From: Bacteroidota bacterium
GTDB lineage: Bacteria; Bacteroidota; Bacteroidia; Palsa-965
NCBI GenBank assembly: GCA_013288325.1
Contig: JABDCB010000001.1
Coordinates: 1 to 64,000, forward strand
DNA length: 64,000 bases
Reading direction: 5' to 3'
Position 1 is the stretch's first letter. Each line of letters begins with the position of its first letter. Shown piece by piece: positions 1-7,727 of the stretch. The notes below the pieces were generated by a model, which worked only from the letters and a program-made list of their open reading frames with translations, had not been told where the DNA came from and searched no databases. The position numbers and the translations under genes were made by a program.

Positions 1-268
1 GGGTGGGTGTAGACAAGTACCTCCAGGATTTAAATTTTCTATTCGTTATTTCTTCCTGGAATCTTCCGTTTTCATAAAATGTCAGAATACGTTCTGCCGG
101 TTTTTCAGCATACATGTTATTAATTGAATATCCAAGGTTAGACATGGTGTCAATCCGCCCCCAGCTTCCCACCAGCATTTTCTTAACGTTGTCCCTGTTT
201 TGTGCGATGCACGAAAGCATAGGCCAAGCCATCATGAAAAGAAGGAAGAAAATGAATTTACGCAACAT
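1..268 (-). CDS. Partial secreted lipoprotein-like protein, C-terminus cut by the window edge
   Basis: Reading the minus strand from the ATG at 268, the frame stays open to base 1 (89 codons). The protein begins with a hydrophobic leader of about 18 residues ending in a possible lipobox (M-L-S-C), followed by QNRDNVKKMLVGSWGR. A short mature start with a 'VGSW' motif followed by 'ILTFYENGRF' is what lipocalin-like (lipocalin_4/5 type) Bacteroidota lipoproteins show, so a small beta-barrel lipoprotein is the best guess. It lies 40 bp downstream of hemA on the same strand and may be cotranscribed with it. Function unknown. Confidence 0.7.
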   Translation of the reverse strand, partial: MLRKFIFFLLFMMAWPMLSCIAQNRDNVKKMLVGSWGRIDTMSNLGYSINNMYAEKPAERILTFYENGRFQEEITNRKFKSWRYLSTPT

Positions 269-308
269 GGAAAAAACGTGAAACGAAGTTTTGACGGAAA
301 GAAAGCCT

Positions 309-1544
309 TCAGACTTTAGGCGGCTCATCGATAAGAATTTCTTTGGCCATTTTCATGGGTACACTGATATATTTTTTCTCCATGTAAGCAATTACTTTTT
401 CAAGAACATCCTTAGAGCCTTGATCAAGGCCAGCAATTTCTTTGGCAAAAACGGAATTAATAGCAGTGTCTCGAATTTCCTTCACCTTTTTAGGTACTTC
501 GCTCATGGCCAGTTCAACTTTTCTTTCCCGGAGGATCGTATTGAACTGATCTATATTACGGGCAACAATTTCAATACAGGCATCCAATTCTTTCTCTCTT
601 TCTTGCAGATTTTCTCTGGCTACTTCCTGCAGATTGTTTACTGCAATAAGGTTTATATCATAGTTGTCCAGTATTTCAGGATCCAAATCATTAGGAACGG
701 CCAGATCGATTACAATTTTGCGATTTTTGTCGCCGTTAACGAGGTTTTCATAAATACCCTTGGTAATAACGGGTTCAGCAGCACCCGTACAGGTCAAAAT
801 AACATCAAACCCTTTGTTATAATTTTCAAGCTCGGCCAAAGGATAGGCAGCGGCATTTAATTCTGAAGCCAGGGCCTGTGCATTAACCAGGGTGCGATTA
901 AATACAGTAAAATTGGTAAAACCGTGTTTTCGCAAATATTTTGCCATGCTATTATTGGTCACACCGGCACCAATGATCAGAATCCGGGCATCCAGTTTTA
1001 CGTTTAAGTCCCTCAAACGACGATAGGCGAGGGAAACGATAGAAACAGGTTTGTCAGCGATCTGGGTTTCTGTATAAACTTCTTTGGCGGTTTCAATAGC
1101 TTTTTTCACAATCAAACGCAAAAGGTCTCCTGTTAGACCGGCTTTTGAACAGCGTTCATAGGCATTACGCACTTGAGTAATGATCTCCCTTTCTCCTACT
1201 ACCAATGAATCAAGGGAGGAAGCCACGTGAAGAATGTGGCGAAGAGCAGCATCTCCTTCAAAAACAGAAGCATAGGAGGTAGCCCAGGCTACTTCAGTAG
1301 TACTCCAATCAGGCCGGAACGCAGTAAAAAATCGTGTAAGCCAAGCTTCATTTATTTCATCTTTACAAGCAAACAAAAACTCCACCCTGTTACAAGTGCT
1401 TAAATACATAAGCTCGTCAACCCCGGGAATGCTACGTAAAGAATGCAGGTGAGATTCTGCAACACTTTCGTCCAAATGAAAACGCCCGATTTCCTTCAGG
1501 TTGATATTCTTATGGGTAAAAGCGATTATTTTGATCCGATTCAC
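309..1544 (-). CDS. hemA: Glutamyl-tRNA reductase
   Basis: The enzyme reduces glutamyl-tRNA(Glu) to glutamate-1-semialdehyde, the first committed step of C5-pathway tetrapyrrole synthesis, in the cytoplasm. The 411-residue protein has the family's catalytic motif STCNRVE with Cys51, the VVGEREIITQVRNAY segment, a Rossmann NADPH motif (IIGAGVTNNSMAKYL, about residue 190) and a C-terminal dimerisation helix region; the length is normal. Translation apparently starts at a GTG directly preceded by an in-frame TAA, so no earlier start is possible. Unlike many bacteria, no other hem gene is adjacent; hemN is at 40.4 kb. A possible FNR-like operator lies upstream (see 1589-1630). Confidence 0.95.
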   Translation of the reverse strand: MNRIKIIAFTHKNINLKEIGRFHLDESVAESHLHSLRSIPGVDELMYLSTCNRVEFLFACKDEINEAWLTRFFTAFRPDWSTTEVAWATSYASVFEGDAALRHILHVASSLDSLVVGEREIITQVRNAYERCSKAGLTGDLLRLIVKKAIETAKEVYTETQIADKPVSIVSLAYRRLRDLNVKLDARILIIGAGVTNNSMAKYLRKHGFTNFTVFNRTLVNAQALASELNAAAYPLAELENYNKGFDVILTCTGAAEPVITKGIYENLVNGDKNRKIVIDLAVPNDLDPEILDNYDINLIAVNNLQEVARENLQEREKELDACIEIVARNIDQFNTILRERKVELAMSEVPKKVKEIRDTAINSVFAKEIAGLDQGSKDVLEKVIAYMEKKYISVPMKMAKEILIDEPPKV

Positions 1545-1588
1545 TTAGCTGGATATTTTCTTGATACAAAAATGCAAATATTGAGACT

Positions 1589-1630
1589 CAAAAGTGTCAC
1601 AGTATTGTCATAACAGCCTGATTTTCGTCA
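1589..1630 (-). promoter_or_regulatory. Candidate FNR-like operator and -7 box for hemA
   Basis: A palindrome TGAT-TTTC-GTCA lies at 1619-1630. On the minus strand a -7-like CACTTTTG lies at 1589-1596, 45 bp before the hemA start. The centre-to-centre distance is 32 bp, one less than in the nine other promoters of this type in the window, and the first base of the box is C rather than T. It is therefore a weaker member of the set. Confidence 0.4.
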
Positions 1631-1748
1631 TAGTTAGATAGGATAGAACCCGGTTAAATGGCAAAAATGGGACTAATCTGCAAAATACCGTCTTTTGTCG
1701 AAACACTTGTATTGTATTGGAAGTGACCATAGGGTGAATTTTGATCAT

Positions 1749-1779
1749 TTTGATTCTTGCCCTGCAAATGTTAATTTTG
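1749..1779 (+). promoter_or_regulatory. Bacteroidota sigma-ABfr-type promoter
   Basis: TTTG at 1749-1752 is followed after exactly 19 bp by TAATTTTG at 1772-1779. This matches the Bacteroidota housekeeping consensus TTTG-N19-TAnnTTTG. The predicted start near 1786 leaves a leader of about 35 nt before the ATG at 1823. Confidence 0.7.
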
Positions 1780-1822
1780 TGTTTCTATCCCAATATATTT
1801 ATTGCGTCGCAAACAGAACAAT

Positions 1823-4807
1823 ATGTCCGAGAATATAGATTCTGCAGAAATATATAGGATTGACCAGCTGAACAAAGAAGCCTGGAATTTAAACCGGAAC
1901 AATCCATCTAAGGCAATCCTTCTTGGTGAAGAAGCACAACGGTGCTCGGAGGCTATCTCGTATAAAAAAGGTCTTGCCTACGCTCTAAAAACATTAGGCG
2001 CAAGTTATGTCTGGGTTTCGAAAAACGAAGAAGCCCTCACTGCTTCTATCGGAGCTCTTAGTTTGTTTAAGGATTTAGATGATAAGCTCAATGAATCCCA
2101 GGTGTATTATAATATGGGCACTAATTTTTCGTACCTGGCCGATTATGATAATGCCCAGAAGTATTACCAATTATGTTATAATGTAAATGAAAGACTGAAT
2201 AATAATATTGGTATTGCTGACGGGTTGAACGGATTGGGAACAGTGTACTATTCTATCGGGGAAAACTATAAGGCTCTGGAGGTGTTGGAAAGGAGCAGGC
2301 GAATTTGCGAGAAGGAAAATGAAAAACAAGTATTGGTTAAAGTGTTGGATGGGTTAGGAGAGACATACTATAATCTGGAACAGTTTCCACAAGCTCTGGA
2401 AAATTATTTTCTGTGTTTGGATTTGATTAGAGAAACCTCATGGTCACCGTTGACGGAGGCCTTTGCATTGGAAGGGATTGGGAATACTTATATCAGGATG
2501 GGCTCAGGTGAAAAGGCTTTGGAATATTATAATCGTAGCCTTAAAATAAGAGAAGGCTTAGGTTTTAAAGGTGGAGTGGCAAGAACGTTAACAAGCATCG
2601 GAAAACTGTTTTGCATAACAGGTGATACGGCGACTGCTTCCGATTATCTGGAAAGATCTCTTCAGATTTCAAAAGAAATCAATTCGTTTGAAGGAATCTA
2701 TAAATCCAGCGAAGTGCTGGCTGGTATGCTTGAAGAACAAGGACGATATCAGGAAGCGAATGAGCAGTTAAAAATATGCTATCAGGCAAAAGACGAAGTA
2801 AAGAACGAAAATGCAATTCGTCGGATACGCAGTATGGAATTACAGCACAAAATGGAGCAGACGGAAGGCGAGCGCGCTTTGCTGGCCTTAAAGAATAAAG
2901 AACTGGAGTCCTATTTCCAGGACATTACCCTCTTAAGTGAAATTGGTCAGAAAATTATTAGCAGCCTTTCCGTTGAAGTTATTCTGGATACCGTGTATGC
3001 AAATGTGAATACATTGATGGATGCAGCCGGATTTGGGATCGGATTATATCAGGAAAAGAAAAACGAAATTCTATTCCCTGTCTATATAGAAGACGGGGTT
3101 AAGTTGCGTGATACGCACTTTGATGCTTCTGATATGAACCGCCTTGGTTCCTGGTCTTTCCAGAATAAAAAAGAGGTTTTCATCAATGATATTTATAAGG
3201 AAATAACCAATTATGTGGAGAAGAGGTATGAACCTGTGGCCGGCAGAGCTGTGGAGTCGCTCATCTATTTGCCGCTGATGGTCAAGGACAGAAGATTAGG
3301 TGTTATCACTGTTCAAAGTTTCAATAAGAATGCCTATACTAAATATCACCTTGATATTCTTCGTAACCTGGCAGCATATGCTGCGATTGCATTGGAAAAT
3401 GCAAAAATTTACGAGGGGATGGAAGAAACTGTTGAAGAGCGGACCAGGGAAGTTGTGAGTCAAAAGGAAGAAATTGAAAGGAGTTATGAAAACACCCGTT
3501 TGTTAAGCGAAATAGGCCAGCAGTTGACTTCCACTCTTAATTTTGAACGCCTTTTCAATAAACTGCACGAGAATGTAAACAGATTGATGGATGCTGCCAT
3601 TTTTGGCGTACGCATTTATCATGTGGATCGGCAAGAGGTAGAGTACAAATTTGAAATTGAAAATGGAAAGCAATTTCCAGCCGAAATAGTTAGTATGGCT
3701 GATCAGGATAATTACTCTGTTTGGTGTATTAATAATAGAAAGGAAATTTTTATTAATGATAACCTACGGGAATACAAGAAATATACGCAGCAAATACGAG
3801 TTGTGTCGGGAGACATGCCTCATTCTCTTATTTTTTATCCCCTCATGATTGGCGAGCGCGTACTTGGAGTGATTACGGTACAAAGTTTTCGTAAGCATGC
3901 CTATACTCCCTATCATCTGGACATTTTAAAAACATTGGCATCCTATACGGCCATTGCACTTGAAAATGCCAGTTTGTATGAAAATCTGGAAGAGAAGATT
4001 CGGGCACGTACTACGGAGGTGCTAAAGCAAAAGGAGATTATCGAGGAAAAAAACAAGAACATTACTGATAGTATTAAATACGCTAAAAAAATTCAGCAGG
4101 CCCTTTTACCAAATGAAGCTGAAATGCTACGTGCTTTACCGGAAAGCTTTATTTATTATAAACCTAAAGATATTGTAAGCGGGGACTTTTATTGGTACAC
4201 GCAGTTCGATGATTTTGCCATCTTTGCCGCCGCAGACTGTACCGGCCATGGCGTGCCAGGGGCATTCATGTCGGCAATCTGCAATGACTTAATGAATCAG
4301 GTGATACGTGACGAGCATGTAAGTGATCCTGCTATGGCATTACAACAATTAGACATTAAGTTGGGAATGCTACTGAAGAAAAGTGCAGATCAGGGTGCAA
4401 ACGATGGGATGGATATTGCGCTTTGCTCGTTAAACATGAAAACGCATGAACTCAAGTATGCTGGTGCACATCGGCCATTACTTATTCAGAGGGGGGAGGA
4501 GATTCTGGAGTTTAAGCCGGATAAAATTTCTATCGGGGGATATAACGTAGACGAGAAAGTATTTCATAATCATCAGATCAGGCTGAAAAATGGTGACATC
4601 CTTTATCTTTTCACGGATGGTTATACGGATCAGTTTGGTGGCCCGAAAGGAAAGAAATTCAAATACAAACAACTGAAGGACTTGTTTCTTCAAATAAAGG
4701 GCAAACCTATGGGTGAGCAAAGAGAGGAAATTGCCGCAACCATTAAAAACTGGAGACAAATGCAGGAGCAGGTTGACGATATACTTGTTATGGGAGTGAG
4801 AATTTGA
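1823..4807 (+). CDS. TPR-GAF-GAF-SpoIIE (PP2C-type) serine phosphatase
   Basis: A 994-residue cytoplasmic signalling protein. The N-terminal third is a run of tetratricopeptide repeats (for example 'ALEYYNRSLKI', 'ASDYLERSLQI'). A coiled coil follows, then two GAF domains that are clear duplicates of each other: both begin 'LLSEIGQ', contain 'E(V/I)FIND' and 'LGVITVQSF', and end 'AIALENA'. A second coiled coil leads to a SpoIIE/PP2C domain with the metal-binding Asp motifs VSGDFYW, DCTGHGVPGAFMS and FTDGYTDQ. The expected role is dephosphorylation of a partner-switch anti-sigma antagonist or other phosphoserine protein in response to GAF ligands. I chose the ATG at 1823 rather than a TTG 21 bp upstream. 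No kinase or antagonist gene is adjacent, so the partner is unknown. Confidence 0.9.
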   Translation: MSENIDSAEIYRIDQLNKEAWNLNRNNPSKAILLGEEAQRCSEAISYKKGLAYALKTLGASYVWVSKNEEALTASIGALSLFKDLDDKLNESQVYYNMGTNFSYLADYDNAQKYYQLCYNVNERLNNNIGIADGLNGLGTVYYSIGENYKALEVLERSRRICEKENEKQVLVKVLDGLGETYYNLEQFPQALENYFLCLDLIRETSWSPLTEAFALEGIGNTYIRMGSGEKALEYYNRSLKIREGLGFKGGVARTLTSIGKLFCITGDTATASDYLERSLQISKEINSFEGIYKSSEVLAGMLEEQGRYQEANEQLKICYQAKDEVKNENAIRRIRSMELQHKMEQTEGERALLALKNKELESYFQDITLLSEIGQKIISSLSVEVILDTVYANVNTLMDAAGFGIGLYQEKKNEILFPVYIEDGVKLRDTHFDASDMNRLGSWSFQNKKEVFINDIYKEITNYVEKRYEPVAGRAVESLIYLPLMVKDRRLGVITVQSFNKNAYTKYHLDILRNLAAYAAIALENAKIYEGMEETVEERTREVVSQKEEIERSYENTRLLSEIGQQLTSTLNFERLFNKLHENVNRLMDAAIFGVRIYHVDRQEVEYKFEIENGKQFPAEIVSMADQDNYSVWCINNRKEIFINDNLREYKKYTQQIRVVSGDMPHSLIFYPLMIGERVLGVITVQSFRKHAYTPYHLDILKTLASYTAIALENASLYENLEEKIRARTTEVLKQKEIIEEKNKNITDSIKYAKKIQQALLPNEAEMLRALPESFIYYKPKDIVSGDFYWYTQFDDFAIFAAADCTGHGVPGAFMSAICNDLMNQVIRDEHVSDPAMALQQLDIKLGMLLKKSADQGANDGMDIALCSLNMKTHELKYAGAHRPLLIQRGEEILEFKPDKISIGGYNVDEKVFHNHQIRLKNGDILYLFTDGYTDQFGGPKGKKFKYKQLKDLFLQIKGKPMGEQREEIAATIKNWRQMQEQVDDILVMGVRI

Positions 4808-4809
4808 AT

Positions 4810-5988
4810 TCAGGATTCTCTTTCCAAAACATGGGTAATAGTAGTGGAAGCGGTACCCCCGATACTTTGTATAAGACCAATACGGGCATCGCGTTTAATT
4901 TGGTTCGCACCGGCCCGGTCAGTTAACTGAAGATAAGCTTCTACTGCCTGATAAACACCGGAAGCGCCAATGGCATGGCCTCGTGCTTTTAAGCCACCGA
5001 ATGTGGAAATAGGAACTCTGCCATCCGCCAGTATTTGTCCTTCGGCAGCAAGTTTCCAACCCTCACCCGGCTTAGCAAATCCCATTCCTTCAAGCGAAAG
5101 AGTTGAAATAATTGAATAGGCATCGTGCAGTTCAAAAAAATCAACGTCTTCCTTTTTTATACCAGCCATTTTGTAGGCTTTATTTCCTGAGCGGCTGATA
5201 CCTTCTGCAAGTAATGGATTACTGCGGTCATTAATGCCGACAAATTCAGTAGATCCAGCAGACCCTGTTATTTTTACATTTGGCAGCTGTCTGGATGTAG
5301 ACTGTCTTGGATATTTTGAAAGAACCAAAGCCGCCGCTCCATCACAAACCGGAGAGGCATCATAAATTCTTACCGGGTCGGCAATGAAACGGGAATTTAA
5401 ATATTCATCCAGGGTAATTTCTTTATGAAAAAGAGCCTTCGGATTATGGTTGGCATTTTTATGGGCATTTACACCAAACATGCCAAAGGAATCAGCGGAA
5501 ATTTTATATTTTTCTATATACATTTTCATTAATCGGGCATTGAGCGTAACAAAGGTTTCCCCCTTGCTGCCTTCCGTCTCCCAATCCGATGCTGTAGCTA
5601 TAGAGCGAGTGATGAAATCCTTGTCGATATGAGACATTTTTTCCAGTCCGCAAACAACCACGGTTTCACAAAATCCGCTCATTATAGCCATCACCCCAGC
5701 CCGAACTGCAGCCCCTCCCGATCCACATGCGGCTTCAAGAGTTACTGATTCCGTTCCTTTTAATCCGGCACTAGCGGCTACCAATGGACCTAATTGTTGT
5801 TGATTCGAAATCACACCGCTTAACATATTGCCAAGGTAAATAGCATCAACATGTTCAATACCTCCATCTTCCATTGCCAGTCGTACCGCTTCAGCGCCCA
5901 TTTCCCGGATACTTAAAGCGGAATTTTTTTCCACTTTCAGTTGGCCGATACCGGTGATGTAAACTCCTGGTTTGTTTTTAGATTTCAT
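4810..5988 (-). CDS. Thiolase family protein (SCPx-like acetyl-CoA acyltransferase)
   Basis: A 392-residue thiolase expected to catalyse CoA-dependent Claisen condensation or thiolysis. The nucleophilic Cys88 sits in LEAACGSGGAA; the HDAYS and GHAIGASG histidine motifs are present. The usual C-terminal catalytic cysteine motif (CxGGG) is replaced by SIGGT, as in the SCPx/archaeal-type branch rather than the classic FadA/PhaA thiolases, so the substrate is uncertain. It converges on the phosphatase gene with a 2-bp gap. A minus-strand -7-like TAGTTTTG lies at 6015-6022, 26 bp before the ATG, without a recognisable -33 element. Confidence 0.85.
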   Translation of the reverse strand: MKSKNKPGVYITGIGQLKVEKNSALSIREMGAEAVRLAMEDGGIEHVDAIYLGNMLSGVISNQQQLGPLVAASAGLKGTESVTLEAACGSGGAAVRAGVMAIMSGFCETVVVCGLEKMSHIDKDFITRSIATASDWETEGSKGETFVTLNARLMKMYIEKYKISADSFGMFGVNAHKNANHNPKALFHKEITLDEYLNSRFIADPVRIYDASPVCDGAAALVLSKYPRQSTSRQLPNVKITGSAGSTEFVGINDRSNPLLAEGISRSGNKAYKMAGIKKEDVDFFELHDAYSIISTLSLEGMGFAKPGEGWKLAAEGQILADGRVPISTFGGLKARGHAIGASGVYQAVEAYLQLTDRAGANQIKRDARIGLIQSIGGTASTTITHVLERES

Positions 5989-6250
5989 GATGCATTCATT
6001 GTTATTCTACTTAGCAAAACTATTTTAATTATACCGGAAGCGTATTAAGGGATAATCACCAAATCATGAAAAACAACAGTTTGTTTAGCAATTCATTATC
6101 ACAGTGAGGTCAAAACTATTCGTGTTAAGGCGTTTTACCTATGTTTTCTTTCAATAAGGAATATGATCTCTATCCTTGTGATGATCGCATACTTTCATTT
6201 TTCAATAGCCCCTGAAATATCAAATAAAATCCCACCTTTGTCAGGCAGGT

Positions 6251-7642
6251 ATGGGTCAATCAGAAAAACACACACTTACGAATGGAAAGCCTCTTATAAG
6301 AGGACTCGGGCTCAAAGAAGCGACCGCGATCAACATAATTGATATGGTTGGTATGGGTCCGTTTATTATCATTCCTTTTGTTATAAACCGGATGCATGGC
6401 CCCCAATGCATATTAGCCTGGTTACTTGGAGCATTTCTGGCATTTATGGATGGGTCGGTTTGGGCAGAGCTGGGGGCTTCCTATCCGGCAGCCGGCGGCT
6501 CCTATGTATTTCTCCAAAAAATTTATGGAGAAAAAAAGTGGGGATCTCTTTTTGCTTTCCTTTTTATATGGCAAACCAGTATACAAGCTCCTCTTGTAAT
6601 AGCTTCCGGCGCAATCGGTTTTGCACATTATTTTAATTATCTGGTCCCCCTGAGTGCAGTCGGCCAAAGAGCTGTGTCAGGAGGGTTAATCCTGCTTCTG
6701 GCTTTTCTGTTATACCGTAAAATAAGTGACATAGGAAAAATTTCATTGATTATGGGACTGCTGGTTGGCCTTACGCTCCTTTGGGTTATCGTTGCAGGGT
6801 TTACACATTTTCATGCTTCCTATATTCTGGATGTTCCTTCTGATTCATTTAAGCTAAGTCCGATTTTTTTTACAGGACTAGGCCTTGCATCCACAAAAAC
6901 TATTTATTCTTTTCTTGGCTATTACAATGTCTGTCACCTCGGTGCTGAAATAAAAGATCCAGAGAAAAATATTCCCCGAAGTATTTTTATTTCGATTAGC
7001 GTCATTACGATTATTTATCTCCTGATGCAGGTAAGTGTACTTGGAGCAATGCCTTGGCAGGAATCCGAGACATCTACCTACTTTATCAGCACGTTGTTTG
7101 AAAGATTATATGGGGTTATAGCTGCCAATATTGTTACCATACTCATCCTGTTCGTGGGAATTGCGAGTCTGTTTTCTGCAACACTTGGCTACTCACGTAT
7201 TCCTTATGCGGCGGCAATTCAGGGTAATTTTTTCAAATTATTCGCCAGAATACACCCTTCCAGGCAATTTCCACATATTTCGTTGCTGTTCCTTTGTGGA
7301 GTAGCTTTTTTGTTCAGCCTCTTTTCTGATTTATCAACGATTATTACCGTTATCGTTATTATGAGGATTCCGGTACAATTTGTAGGTCAGGCAGCAGGGT
7401 TAATAGCATTGCGTTATCGAAACAAAAAGAGCCCCAGGCCATATCGTATGTTATTATTTCCGATACCGGCTGTAATTAGTATCTTCATCTGGCTCTTTGT
7501 GATGTTCAGTATGGAATGGAAAGTATTTGCTATGGCATTTGGTGTGGTTGCCATAGGATTGATGTTATTCCTGGTCAGAGCAAAGAATAACCGGACATTT
7601 CCCTTTGTGGGAAAAGGGCAATCGGTTGTAAATCAATCATAA
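6251..7642 (+). CDS. APC-family amino-acid permease
   Basis: A 463-residue integral membrane protein with about 12 hydrophobic segments. The N-terminal 'GLKEATAINIIDMVGMGPFIIIPF' region corresponds to the broken TM1 of amino acid-polyamine-organocation transporters, which carries the substrate-binding GxG-type glycines, and 'YNVCHLGAEIKDPEKNIPRSI' is the typical loop after TM6. It should import or exchange an amino acid across the inner membrane; the substrate cannot be read from sequence. The gene stands alone. A CACCTTTG near the -7 consensus at 6233-6240 would give a very short leader. Confidence 0.88.
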   Translation: MGQSEKHTLTNGKPLIRGLGLKEATAINIIDMVGMGPFIIIPFVINRMHGPQCILAWLLGAFLAFMDGSVWAELGASYPAAGGSYVFLQKIYGEKKWGSLFAFLFIWQTSIQAPLVIASGAIGFAHYFNYLVPLSAVGQRAVSGGLILLLAFLLYRKISDIGKISLIMGLLVGLTLLWVIVAGFTHFHASYILDVPSDSFKLSPIFFTGLGLASTKTIYSFLGYYNVCHLGAEIKDPEKNIPRSIFISISVITIIYLLMQVSVLGAMPWQESETSTYFISTLFERLYGVIAANIVTILILFVGIASLFSATLGYSRIPYAAAIQGNFFKLFARIHPSRQFPHISLLFLCGVAFLFSLFSDLSTIITVIVIMRIPVQFVGQAAGLIALRYRNKKSPRPYRMLLFPIPAVISIFIWLFVMFSMEWKVFAMAFGVVAIGLMLFLVRAKNNRTFPFVGKGQSVVNQS

Positions 7643-7727
7643 AAAAGTACAGAATAACAAACAATTTGGTTGGTTTTACGTACAAGAGAACCAGCATTCT
7701 GCAAACCTCAACGAAAACATACGTTTT

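Noticed and set aside
291-860. 189-codon forward frame
   Set aside because: It is antisense to hemA, which has a well-conserved catalytic motif and full length.
6233-6240. CACCTTTG as the -7 box of the permease gene
   Set aside because: The first base differs from the consensus and no -33 element or operator occurs at the proper distance; kept only as a remark under the gene.
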